Positions 17,321 to 26,289 of a DNA stretch of 64,000 nt are shown here, in pieces. The DNA comes from CAJXZP01 sp041563475 (GTDB lineage Bacteria > Bacteroidota > Bacteroidia > Flavobacteriales_G > Salibacteraceae), in the NCBI GenBank assembly GCA_041563475.1, contig JBFFMY010000001.1, positions 74,396-138,395 of the forward strand, read 5' to 3'. The position numbers were made by a program, and so were the translations under genes. The notes under the pieces were generated by a model, which made no database searches, was not told the DNA's origin, and was given only the letters and a program-made list of their open reading frames with translations. How positions within the stretch are numbered: position 1 is the first letter of the stretch; every line of letters begins with the position of its first letter.

Positions 17321-18445
17321 TTAATTTACTTTTTTTCGTACTAATTTCATCATTTTCAATGAAATATCCATTATTAAAATCTTTGGGTTTGCGTTTCTGG
17401 AAATGTGCATTTGCGCTTCATCAAAAAGTTCGATCATATCCATGGCGTTCAGTTCGTTTACATAGGGAGAAAACTTTTTGATAAAAGCCATTTCTGTGCC
17501 CCCAGTCATTTGGATACTAGAATCGGCATAATTCATAACCAAACTTTCTCTAAAAACATGAAGTCCATATTTGAAAAACTGCATTAATCTTTCTCTTCCC
17601 GTTTTCGACATCGTTTCCGACCATTGCATCAACTCGAAAAACTCTTTTTGCCATAAAAAACGCATCCATTGAATGAACATTTCTTGGTTAAAGGCACGAA
17701 TTTCATTTTCACTAATTAGCTTCTGTGCCTCTAAATAATTGCCCTGTGCAATTTTTGAAATTGTAGATGCCTTTTCAGGGTCTAAATGGTAGTTTTTAAT
17801 AATCGCTTCTTGAAGTTCATTTTGTGTAAGGGGTTTCACATTAATGATTTGAACACGTGACTGAATGGTAGCTAATAGCTGTTCGGGTTTTTCACTAACC
17901 AATAAAAAGACTGTTTTTTCAGGTGGTTCTTCTAAGATTTTCAGAAGTTTATTGGATGTTGCACCATTCATTTTTTCAGGTAGCCAGACAAGCATAATCT
18001 TATATTCGCTTTCGTATGGTTTTAACTTTAAATCGTTAATAATCTCGCTTGCCTGATTCACATTAATGAGACCTTGTTTGTTTTCTATTCCAAGGAATGC
18101 CAACCAATCTGCTACAGACATGTAGACATTTTTCGTCAACATTTCACGCCATTCAGGTAAGAAATCTTTGGAGTATATTTTAGCGCCCGTAATTTTTTTA
18201 GTAGAATTTATAGGGTAACAAAAGTGCAAATCAGGATGAATATACTTGTTGGTTTTTTGTGCGCAAGAATGGGCGTCTGGACTCGTTTTACACAATAAGT
18301 AATTGGCAAACGCAAGACTCATAGCTAAATTGCCCGAACCCTCCTTACCAGTAAACATTAAGGCGTGGCTAATTCGTCCAGTATCAACCATTCGAATGAG
18401 TTGCTCTTTCAGCTCTTTATGTCCAATTACATCTTCAAATTGCAT
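17321..18445 (-). CDS. holB: DNA polymerase III subunit delta'
   Basis: A 374-residue clamp-loader subunit. The AAA+ N-terminal half begins MQFEDVIGHKELKEQL, has a P-loop-like GKEGSGN lacking the usual GKT ending (delta' normally does not hydrolyse ATP), and contains the SRC-like segment ATIQSRVQII. LKILEEPPEKTVFLL is diagnostic of DnaX/HolB proteins. The usual zinc-binding cysteines are only partly present. It is divergent from pgk; the 178-base gap holds the pgk promoter region. Confidence 0.88.
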   Translation of the reverse strand: MQFEDVIGHKELKEQLIRMVDTGRISHALMFTGKEGSGNLAMSLAFANYLLCKTSPDAHSCAQKTNKYIHPDLHFCYPINSTKKITGAKIYSKDFLPEWREMLTKNVYMSVADWLAFLGIENKQGLINVNQASEIINDLKLKPYESEYKIMLVWLPEKMNGATSNKLLKILEEPPEKTVFLLVSEKPEQLLATIQSRVQIINVKPLTQNELQEAIIKNYHLDPEKASTISKIAQGNYLEAQKLISENEIRAFNQEMFIQWMRFLWQKEFFELMQWSETMSKTGRERLMQFFKYGLHVFRESLVMNYADSSIQMTGGTEMAFIKKFSPYVNELNAMDMIELFDEAQMHISRNANPKILIMDISLKMMKLVRKKVN

Positions 18446-18623
18446 GAAGTCAAAAGTAGCATTTACAGGCTATTTTTTGGTTGGATTAACCTTTTTGATG
18501 TTGGGGTTTTTCAACATCTATTATTATCTTCTTATTTCGGAAAATGAGCACGTAAAAACTACTAATTTTACTTCGGTATTCAGCAAAAATATACGACTAT
18601 TGAGTAGCGAAAGTATTTATGCA

Positions 18624-19814
18624 ATGAAGACAATTAGAGATTTAGATTTAACCGGAAAAAGAGCGCTAGTTCGTGTGGATTTTAATGTTCCTTTAGATGA
18701 TCATTTAAACATTACAGATGATACTAGGATTCAAGCGGCTTTGCCAACCATTACGTATATATTGGAAAACGGTGGATCAGTTATTCTAATGTCGCATTTA
18801 GGTCGCCCAAAAGGTGGACCAGAAAAAAAGTTTTCACTAAAACCCATTGCGGGGCATTTGTCGAAATTGCTGGATGTAGAAGTAAAATTCGCCACGAATT
18901 GTGTGGGCGAATCTGCTGAAAACATGTCGGAAAAGCTTCAGCCAGGAGAAGTTTTGTTATTAGAAAATTTGCGCTTTCATCCCGAAGAAACCGCTGGTGA
19001 TATTGACTTCTCGAAATTATTAGCCCGTTTAGGTGAGGTGTATGTAAATGATGCCTTTGGAACAGCGCATAGAGCACATGCTTCTACCGCAATTATTGCT
19101 CAATTTTTTCCAAATAAGAAGGCGTTTGGTTTTTTAATGGCGAAAGAATTGGATAGTGCTCAATTGGTAATGAACAATCCAAAACCTCCTTTTACGGCAA
19201 TTATTGGAGGGGCAAAAGTCTCTTCAAAAATTAGCATTATAGAGAATTTGCTTGACAAAATTGACAACCTTGTTATTGGCGGAGGAATGGCTTACACTTT
19301 TGTAAAAGCTCAGGGAGGGAAAGTTGGAAACTCTTTGGTAGAGAATGATTATTTGGACACTGCTTTAAAAGTGCTGGAACTCGCAGACGAAAAAAATGTA
19401 CGGGTCTTTTTGCCTGAAGACTCGGTAATAGCCAATGAATTTAGTCCAAATGCCGAAAGGTCAGAGTGCAGCACGAACAATATTCCGGAAGGATGGATGG
19501 GTATGGATTTAGGCACGGAAGCGACTAAGCATTACCAAATTTGCGTGGAGAATTCGCAAACTATTTTATGGAATGGTCCGATGGGTGTTTTTGAGTTTGA
19601 TAAATTTGAAGAAGGTACAAAACAAGTGGCGTATGCGGTTGTGCGAGCTACCGAAGCAGGTGCGTATTCTTTAGTTGGTGGTGGCGATTCAGTAGCGGCC
19701 GTTAATAAATACAAGCTAAAAAACCACGTGAGTTATGTTTCTACGGGCGGTGGTGCTTTGTTGGAGCTTATTGAAGGAAAAACATTACCAGGCGTTGCGG
19801 CAATACTTGAATAG
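18624..19814 (+). CDS. pgk: Phosphoglycerate kinase
   Basis: A 396-residue enzyme that transfers phosphate from 1,3-bisphosphoglycerate to ADP in glycolysis. Motifs: KRALVRVDFNVPLD at the start, MSHLGRPKG, LLLENLRFHPEE, and the C-terminal GGGDSVAA nucleotide loop. I placed the start at the ATG at 18624 (MKTIRDLDLTGKRA); the open frame runs about 320 bases further upstream, antisense to holB, and that part is not protein-like. The stop is one base from the end of the convergent DUF5686 gene. Confidence 0.95.
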   Translation: MKTIRDLDLTGKRALVRVDFNVPLDDHLNITDDTRIQAALPTITYILENGGSVILMSHLGRPKGGPEKKFSLKPIAGHLSKLLDVEVKFATNCVGESAENMSEKLQPGEVLLLENLRFHPEETAGDIDFSKLLARLGEVYVNDAFGTAHRAHASTAIIAQFFPNKKAFGFLMAKELDSAQLVMNNPKPPFTAIIGGAKVSSKISIIENLLDKIDNLVIGGGMAYTFVKAQGGKVGNSLVENDYLDTALKVLELADEKNVRVFLPEDSVIANEFSPNAERSECSTNNIPEGWMGMDLGTEATKHYQICVENSQTILWNGPMGVFEFDKFEEGTKQVAYAVVRATEAGAYSLVGGGDSVAAVNKYKLKNHVSYVSTGGGALLELIEGKTLPGVAAILE

Positions 19815-19815
19815 G

Positions 19816-22269
19816 TTATTGCAAAACGTACATAAAAGTAAAACTGAATCCAAAATTATCCGCAACATTTGGAAATGCATACGGTCCATAGCGGTAAAAT
19901 GCACCCACACCAATTCCACTCGTGTTCAGGATAATTATATTATCGAGTAAGAGTCCAGACTCGTAATAACCTTTTTCCATGGTTGAAAACTCCATACCCC
20001 GATGATCTGATTTATGATCTAATGTTCCCCACCCAGCTGCAGTTACTAATGATATTTCGGGAGCTGAATATTGCGTTTTGTAAATAGCACCGATATTTAA
20101 ATGTAAAAAACCGGATAAGTAGGTTTGGGAAACAAATTCGTTTGGCGCCATAGTGTTAAATGCGTTTTCAATGTATAAATTGAATCCACTAATGCGCATT
20201 CCGTTACCAAAGTGGAACATGTTTAAAGGGACTTCACCTGTAGTTGTTCCCCCCTGGACTTGAAAGCCTAATTTACCCAATCCTTTTATTAAGAATTTTT
20301 TGGAGACTCTAGCGTCAATTTTTTCATAATTAAAATCACTACCAAACACCTCATTACCTGCGGCAAACCGGACCCATAAATATGGATATTTTGTGCCTAA
20401 AGAAATGTTTTGGTTAAAATTCCGCATGTATTTTTCTTTTAATCCAAAACGGAAACTCCAACCTACCTCTACGCGTTTAAAAGCATTGTTTGACGTTAAA
20501 ACAGTATCGTTTTTCGGGGCATAAGTATAATTATAGTTGTAGGATTGAGAATACGAATTGAAAAATAGTTGATTCTGAAAATCGCGTAATGCACGGAATG
20601 TGGCATACACTTCAAAACCTTCTATTTTATCCATTTTATTAATGTACAAATTGCTATAGGAGCGTAAATTAAAAGTTTCTTTTTTGAAATAATCTACCGC
20701 TGCGGTGGGGGTAAGATCATTCAAATATTTTACCCCTGCTGAAATATCGTTTTTACGAGAAATGACAAATTTTAGGTCGCCTCCATATTTCCAATGCACA
20801 TCATTAAAACCGTAAGCCGCATATCCTCCTACAGAAACAACTTTAGAAATTTTATCGTTTGTTCGAACCCCTAAACCGAGTCTTAATCCTTGGTATAGGT
20901 TGTAATCTATAAGTTTATTAAGTTCAATGGATACTGGCCCAATAGGCACAAAACCAGTTACAACCGCTTCTGCCAGTTTCATTTTTTGATCTAGTTTGAG
21001 TTCTTTGCCAATACTATCGACCACAGTATAAGTATTTTCTTCCTTGTTGGACAACGGCTCTTTTCTTTGATTGGTCCAGAAATCGGATGTCTGTTTATTG
21101 GCTTCCGAATCCAATTGCAGGTCAACATTAGGAAATTCCTTTTTGGAAAATTCAACACCCACTTTTATGTTTCGGATATAGGTCTTTCCTTTCGCGTCTA
21201 TAAAGTCAAATGCCATTGCCGATGAACTGGTATTATCCATTTTGAAAACAATATGCGTATTGAATTGTATAGGGAACCACTGTTTATTATCTATAAATTG
21301 GCTCATTTGTTCCACTGTAACTTGCATCGTGCTGGTGGGATTAGCCTGCGTAACTTGAATATTTTGAATAGCATAAAAATGGCTATTAATAGTCAAAGAT
21401 CCTTTTAAGCCATTGAAGGAACTTCCCTTTTTGGGTTGAAAATGGATGACGTACATGGTGTCGTTGTTTTCTCGAAATGCATCTTTTAGCTCAAACACGT
21501 AGTTATTGTAGCTGTTTCGTGCAAGCGGACTTAAATATTTTAACCCAATAATATCCACGTAATCGGAATAATAGGAAAACGGTTGAAATTCTGTAGCTAT
21601 CATAGTGAAAGCGGGGTTTTCTAATCCAGACACCCGGTTTGCGGTTACGTTTTCAAAACTTGTACTTGGAGGAATAAATTTTCTTTCGGTAACCGTTTCG
21701 GTAATAAAAAAGTAGTGTTTTTTCATCGCTTCTCGAAAGGCATAACTGGCCGAGTCAAAAGCAGAAGAAGTATCGGATAAAATAATATTTGCTTGAGAAT
21801 GGCCAATTTCAGGCCCAAATACCATTTTGCTGTATGTGGAATACGTAAAGGGATAATTTTTCTCTGGATCGTTAATTTTTCTATTTTCAATGGCTTTTTT
21901 TATTATTGGAATGGCGGGATTTTCTCCTGCAACAACAACCGCCTCCCCCAATGTAATAGATTTCTCTAGAAGCTTGATTGTAGTAGTTTGAGGGAAAGAA
22001 AAAGTAATGGTTGTATCGGTATACCCTAAACTATGCAACTTTATTTTCATGGGATACCCAGAAGGAAGGATTTCAAAAAAACCATCAATATCTGAGGACG
22101 TCCCATGGTTGGTGCCGTCAATAATAATATTTACAAAGGGGATAGGTTTGTTATCTAAAGAATCTAAAACATATCCACTTATGCTTTGGCTCATTCCAAA
22201 ATGAGCCGTGAATAGGCTCACAGTAAGAAAAAGAAGTTTAGGAATACAACTGTAATTTCTAATCTTCAC
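19816..22269 (-). CDS. DUF5686 family outer-membrane protein with carboxypeptidase-like regulatory domain
   Basis: An 817-residue protein: signal peptide to about residue 27, a CarboxypepD_reg-like beta sandwich (about 28-115; GYVLDSLDNKPIPFVNI), then a long region rich in aromatic and amphipathic strands that probably forms an outer-membrane barrel. This arrangement is the Bacteroidota DUF5686 family, related to TonB-dependent receptors but without an evident plug. Its role is unknown. It overlaps the upstream MscS-like gene by 11 bases, so the two are likely co-transcribed. Confidence 0.8.
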   Translation of the reverse strand: MKIRNYSCIPKLLFLTVSLFTAHFGMSQSISGYVLDSLDNKPIPFVNIIIDGTNHGTSSDIDGFFEILPSGYPMKIKLHSLGYTDTTITFSFPQTTTIKLLEKSITLGEAVVVAGENPAIPIIKKAIENRKINDPEKNYPFTYSTYSKMVFGPEIGHSQANIILSDTSSAFDSASYAFREAMKKHYFFITETVTERKFIPPSTSFENVTANRVSGLENPAFTMIATEFQPFSYYSDYVDIIGLKYLSPLARNSYNNYVFELKDAFRENNDTMYVIHFQPKKGSSFNGLKGSLTINSHFYAIQNIQVTQANPTSTMQVTVEQMSQFIDNKQWFPIQFNTHIVFKMDNTSSSAMAFDFIDAKGKTYIRNIKVGVEFSKKEFPNVDLQLDSEANKQTSDFWTNQRKEPLSNKEENTYTVVDSIGKELKLDQKMKLAEAVVTGFVPIGPVSIELNKLIDYNLYQGLRLGLGVRTNDKISKVVSVGGYAAYGFNDVHWKYGGDLKFVISRKNDISAGVKYLNDLTPTAAVDYFKKETFNLRSYSNLYINKMDKIEGFEVYATFRALRDFQNQLFFNSYSQSYNYNYTYAPKNDTVLTSNNAFKRVEVGWSFRFGLKEKYMRNFNQNISLGTKYPYLWVRFAAGNEVFGSDFNYEKIDARVSKKFLIKGLGKLGFQVQGGTTTGEVPLNMFHFGNGMRISGFNLYIENAFNTMAPNEFVSQTYLSGFLHLNIGAIYKTQYSAPEISLVTAAGWGTLDHKSDHRGMEFSTMEKGYYESGLLLDNIIILNTSGIGVGAFYRYGPYAFPNVADNFGFSFTFMYVLQ

Positions 22270-24691
22270 CTTTCAGGGTTTTAATATTTTCCTTACTTAA
22301 ATTAATGTCGCGTTGTGGGAATGGGATGGTTATTTTTTCTTCTTTAAATGCGTTGTACACCGCAATAGAAATCTCGCTTTTTGACGTGATTCCGAACTCT
22401 ACAGGGACCCAATATAATAGTCTGAAATCTAATGAGCTATCCCCAAATTGATCAAATAATGCAACGGGGGCGGGATCATTTAGTACATCAGTATGGGCCG
22501 CAGCAACCTTGATTAGAATATCAACAACAACCTGTAAATCCGTCCCATACGCAGTACCGATTTTTATCTCAACACGTTTTACATTATCTGAAAGTGTCCA
22601 ATTGATTACCTCATTAGTAATTAAGTTACTGTTAGGAACCACAACTTCAGCGCCATCAAAGGTTCTAATATTGGAAGAACGAACGCCTATTTTCATTACG
22701 TGGCCCACGAGGGTTCCAACTTCAACCACATCCTCCGTTTGGATGGGCCGTTCAAATATTAAGATTAATCCGGAAATGAAATTGGAAATTATGTTTTGCA
22801 ATCCGAATCCAATACCCAACCCGAGAGCACCCGCCATTAAATTAAACTGACTCAAATTAATTCCAATCGATGACATCGCAATCACAAAGGCAAAGGAGAT
22901 AATAGAATAACGAACAATAACAGAAATCACAGATGGAATTCCTTTCGGTAACTTGAGGAAGTTAAGTAGGCCACCATCAACTATTCTTGAAATAAAGGAG
23001 GTAATCGCAAAGGAACCAAATAAGATCAAAAGAAAGGTTAGAACGCTGCCAATTGTAAACGTTATTACGCCAACATTAATGGGCAAACTGAGTTGCTCAC
23101 CCAACCAACTAAAAACAACATCAGAAACATCAATAACTTGGAGAAAATATAAGATGATAAACAGGTAGGAAAATAGGATAACAACTTGCTGAGCGCGTTT
23201 TTCTAAAAAAAATTTATAAGAAATGTCAAACAAATCAGATTTGGCAGTGTAATAGTGAATGGCAGCGGTGGATATATTACCTAAAACTATAATTGTTCCA
23301 GATAAAATTACCAAAAGTGATGCTCCAGAAATAGTGATTGAAAGCATCAAATCCGTTAGATTGGTATAACCAAGAATGTTTGAAACCAGGGCAATACTCA
23401 TAAGGATATAAACAAGAGGAGATAACCGGACTAAAAAAATCGAAAAGCTATTTAATCGGAGCTTACGAGTGATTAAGTAGGGAAATGTCATTTTTAGGGC
23501 AATAAGAATGATCATAATGGTCTCTGAAAACAAATAGGCCCTATAAAAGAAAGACGTATACCACACATACGACTTAATGGTGTTCAAAACGAATAGTAGG
23601 ATAATGAAAGTGATTATACCTTTAAAACGATGGTGTATGGATGGTTTAAGAAGTGGTAACGTGGCCAAAAGCCCAATTAAAAGCAACAGTTCAGATAATA
23701 AATTAGGCGTATTCGAGAAATAGACCATGGAACTTAGTGCTGCAATAAATATCATGGAAGCCTTTAAGTGACTAACAACTAAGTTCTTTGATTCAATTAA
23801 TTTGGACTCACCTGCGGAAAATGAAATCTTTTTGAAAGAACTTCGTAGTCTCCATAACCAAACAAAAATAATAACAAGAAAAATCAGATGGGCAAGCACC
23901 TTATTTTCTGGACTCTTATAATAAGCAACCACTCCACGGAGGTTTTCCTCAAAGGATATCCAAGCCTTAAAAACACCTTTGGAAGCCGAAACATTGTTTT
24001 CTTCTTTTACCCATATTATAGGATGACGTTTATGGAAAATGGAAAATTCGGGTGATATTTTCCAACTCTCAAGTTCATCAATAATAGTATTAATGCTTTC
24101 TTTTTGAATGAGAATTTTATTTTCTAAACTAAGAAAGTGGTTATTTTGTTTGTTTACCTCTTGGATTGTAGCTGTAATTTTTTTCTGTGTATTGAGGATG
24201 TTTTTTCTAACAATAACGGGTGTATTAGGAGCCTCAGATTTTTTGTAGGTTAAATCCCACTCCACCTGCTTTTTATTTAAGCCATCTAACCAAATAAGAT
24301 TCTTATTCAAAAACTTATTTATCGTTGACTGCCAAGTATCTAGGTATGCATTGTAACTCTTCCACTTATTAATTATGTTAATGACTTTTTGTTTGTTCGG
24401 ATGGGATTGTTTAAAGTTTTGATACTCTTTTTTTTGCTCTAAAATGAAACTATTGTATTCTGGAATTTGTTTTTCAATCTCCGTAATACTAGGATAATCG
24501 ACTATTTTCTTACGTATGTTTTTTAGTTGCTCATTTGTTAATTCAATTTTTACGTTCAAATTTTGAAGCGTAATAGCGGAAGAGTTCGTTGAATTAAGCG
24601 AATCATTAATCGTTATTTGTCCGGTCACATTTCCCGCAAAAATTAGGATTAGAAAACCGACAAAAGAAATACAGGATAATATTTTGCTCAT
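22259..24691 (-). CDS. MscS-family mechanosensitive channel with long periplasmic N-terminus
   Basis: An 810-residue protein: signal peptide (about 1-24), a predicted coiled-coil periplasmic region (about 45-215), several membrane helices (about 265-580), then the MscS core. The pore helix and beta domain are clear: GALGLGIGFGLQNIISNFIS followed by ERPIQTEDVVEVG, and RTFDGAEVVVPNSNLI. The size and layout resemble the KefA/MscK and YbdG/YnaI classes. Such channels release solutes under hypo-osmotic shock. A plain MscS is about 290 residues, so this is a large-subfamily member. Confidence 0.88.
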   Translation of the reverse strand: MSKILSCISFVGFLILIFAGNVTGQITINDSLNSTNSSAITLQNLNVKIELTNEQLKNIRKKIVDYPSITEIEKQIPEYNSFILEQKKEYQNFKQSHPNKQKVINIINKWKSYNAYLDTWQSTINKFLNKNLIWLDGLNKKQVEWDLTYKKSEAPNTPVIVRKNILNTQKKITATIQEVNKQNNHFLSLENKILIQKESINTIIDELESWKISPEFSIFHKRHPIIWVKEENNVSASKGVFKAWISFEENLRGVVAYYKSPENKVLAHLIFLVIIFVWLWRLRSSFKKISFSAGESKLIESKNLVVSHLKASMIFIAALSSMVYFSNTPNLLSELLLLIGLLATLPLLKPSIHHRFKGIITFIILLFVLNTIKSYVWYTSFFYRAYLFSETIMIILIALKMTFPYLITRKLRLNSFSIFLVRLSPLVYILMSIALVSNILGYTNLTDLMLSITISGASLLVILSGTIIVLGNISTAAIHYYTAKSDLFDISYKFFLEKRAQQVVILFSYLFIILYFLQVIDVSDVVFSWLGEQLSLPINVGVITFTIGSVLTFLLILFGSFAITSFISRIVDGGLLNFLKLPKGIPSVISVIVRYSIISFAFVIAMSSIGINLSQFNLMAGALGLGIGFGLQNIISNFISGLILIFERPIQTEDVVEVGTLVGHVMKIGVRSSNIRTFDGAEVVVPNSNLITNEVINWTLSDNVKRVEIKIGTAYGTDLQVVVDILIKVAAAHTDVLNDPAPVALFDQFGDSSLDFRLLYWVPVEFGITSKSEISIAVYNAFKEEKITIPFPQRDINLSKENIKTLKGED

Positions 24692-24854
24692 TCTGGTTTG
24701 TTTGTGCCCACGAATATAGTGATTAACCGTTTCAGGGGATTACAAAATATAAAAATTGATTGGCAACTTGATTGCATAAATTAGGTTTATTTAGAGTCAA
24801 TTCTTGTTTTTCCTACTAAATTTGAAATCCATTTTCATTACTAAAAAAAATAGC

Positions 24855-26144
24855 ATGAAATATTCTCAAATTGATTCGGCTTTGTTTGTAGCAAACCGTA
24901 AGGATTATGTAAAAAACCTAAAGCCAAAATCATTGGCAATTTTTAATTCTAACGACATTTTTCCGATTAGCGCGGACAGCTCTATGCCGTTTAAGCAACA
25001 TCGAGACATTTTTTATTTGTCGGGTGTTGATCAAGAAGAAAGCATTTTAGTGGTATTCCCAGACGCAAGCGAACCGCAACATAGAGAGATACTTTTTCTA
25101 AGAGAAACAAACGAAAAAATTGCTGTTTGGGAAGGAGAGAAGCTCACCTCTCAACGCGCTTTTGAAGTATCAGGAATAAAATCGGTTTATTGGTTAGACC
25201 AGTTTGACACCATCATGAAAAAACTCATGAGCGAGGCGCAAAACGTTTATTTAAACACCAATGAACATTTGCGCGCGAGTACCATTGTTGAAACCAGAGA
25301 GGATAGGTTTATCAAGCAATTTAAGCCGCTGTATCCAGCCCATAACTACGAAAGAAGTGCGCCTATAATGCATTCCATTAGATCAGTGAAAAAGAAAATT
25401 GAGCTAGATTTAATGCAACAAGCATGTAACATTACGGAAAAGGGAGTTAGACGCGTTTTGGATTTTGTTAAACCGGGTGTTTGGGAGCACGAAATTGAGG
25501 CGGAATTATGGCATGAGTTTATCAAAAATAGAGCGAATGGGTATGCCTATACGCCAATTATTGCTTCCGGGTACAATGCATGTGTGTTACATTATATTGA
25601 AAATAATCAGCAGTGTAAAGCGGGCGATGTCATTTTAATGGATATTGGTGCCGAGTACGCGAATTATTCATCTGATTTAACACGATGTATTCCAGTAAGT
25701 GGGAAATTTACAAAGCGACAAAAAGAAGTGTATAATGCCGTTTTGCATGTAAAAGATGAAGCTTCAAGAATTCTAAGCCCTGGAGTTCTTTTAAACGAAT
25801 ACCACAAACAAGTTGGAGATTTAATGGAAGAGCAACTTTTAAAGTTGAAACTAATTGATAAGGTAGACATCAAAAATCAAGACCCAAATTGGCCTGCTTA
25901 TAAAAAGTATTTTATGCATGGAACCTCTCATTATATTGGTTTAGATACGCACGATGTGGGTTCTTGGGTGGAACCAATAAAGGAGAACATGGTATTTACG
26001 GTAGAGCCAGGTATTTATATTCCAGAGGAAAACTTAGGCATCAGATTAGAGGATGATATTGTAATAAAAAAAGGAGAGAACTTTAACTTGATGAAAAACA
26101 TCCCTATTCTAGCAGACGAGATTGAAGAATTAATGAATAAATAA
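24855..26144 (+). CDS. pepP: Xaa-Pro aminopeptidase (M24B family)
   Basis: A 429-residue metallopeptidase that removes residues N-terminal to proline. The creatinase-like N-terminal domain (about 1-170) precedes the pita-bread catalytic domain with the metal ligands in MDIGAEYANYSSDLTR (two Asp), MHGTSHYIGLDTHD (His), FTVEPGIYIPEE (Glu) and GIRLEDD (Glu). I set the start at the ATG at 24855; the TTG at 24804 would add a poorly conserved leader. No export signal is evident, so the enzyme is probably cytoplasmic. Confidence 0.9.
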   Translation: MKYSQIDSALFVANRKDYVKNLKPKSLAIFNSNDIFPISADSSMPFKQHRDIFYLSGVDQEESILVVFPDASEPQHREILFLRETNEKIAVWEGEKLTSQRAFEVSGIKSVYWLDQFDTIMKKLMSEAQNVYLNTNEHLRASTIVETREDRFIKQFKPLYPAHNYERSAPIMHSIRSVKKKIELDLMQQACNITEKGVRRVLDFVKPGVWEHEIEAELWHEFIKNRANGYAYTPIIASGYNACVLHYIENNQQCKAGDVILMDIGAEYANYSSDLTRCIPVSGKFTKRQKEVYNAVLHVKDEASRILSPGVLLNEYHKQVGDLMEEQLLKLKLIDKVDIKNQDPNWPAYKKYFMHGTSHYIGLDTHDVGSWVEPIKENMVFTVEPGIYIPEENLGIRLEDDIVIKKGENFNLMKNIPILADEIEELMNK

Positions 26145-26161
26145 ACGTCATCCGCTAAAAA

Positions 26162-26190
26162 TCTAAATATTTGTATACCATATATTTAGA
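26162..26190. repeat. AT-rich inverted repeat upstream of the Na/Pi cotransporter gene
   Basis: TCTAAATAT (26162-26170) and ATATTTAGA (26182-26190) form a perfect 9-bp inverted repeat with an 11-base spacer. It has no GC-rich stem or T-run, so it is not a convincing terminator. It may be a protein-binding site, or chance in AT-rich DNA. Confidence 0.35.
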
Positions 26191-26209
26191 AGAATTTGGA
26201 TGTTAATTG

Positions 26210-26237
26210 TTAATATTACCTTAACATTGGGTTGACC
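26210..26237 (+). promoter_or_regulatory. Putative Pho box (11-bp-spaced TTAACA-like repeats)
   Basis: TTAATA begins at 26210, TTAACA at 26221 and the weaker TTGACC at 26232, each 11 bases apart. This is the helical phasing of PhoB/PhoP binding sites, in which two OmpR-type domains bind one face of the DNA. The last unit overlaps the TTG at the -33 position of the promoter. The same TTAACATTG sequence with the same 11-base spacing occurs before the porin gene. Confidence 0.5.
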
Positions 26238-26265
26238 AATTATACACAACCGTAAAATAGATTTG
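26232..26265 (+). promoter_or_regulatory. Predicted promoter of the Na/Pi cotransporter gene
   Basis: TTG (26232-26234), 23 bases, then TAGATTTG (26258-26265), an exact TAnnTTTG match, 24 bases before the ATG. The -33 element coincides with the end of the putative Pho box, as expected for an activator that compensates for a weak -33 contact. Confidence 0.5.
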
Positions 26266-26289
26266 CGGTTTTAAATTAAATCGGAGAAA

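Noticed and set aside
18303..18623. Upstream extension of the pgk reading frame by about 107 codons
   Set aside because: This part is antisense to holB and intergenic sequence; the protein matches phosphoglycerate kinase only from the ATG at 18624.
26162..26190. Terminator after the aminopeptidase gene
   Set aside because: The stem is all A/T apart from one pair at each end and no T-run follows; kept only as an inverted repeat.
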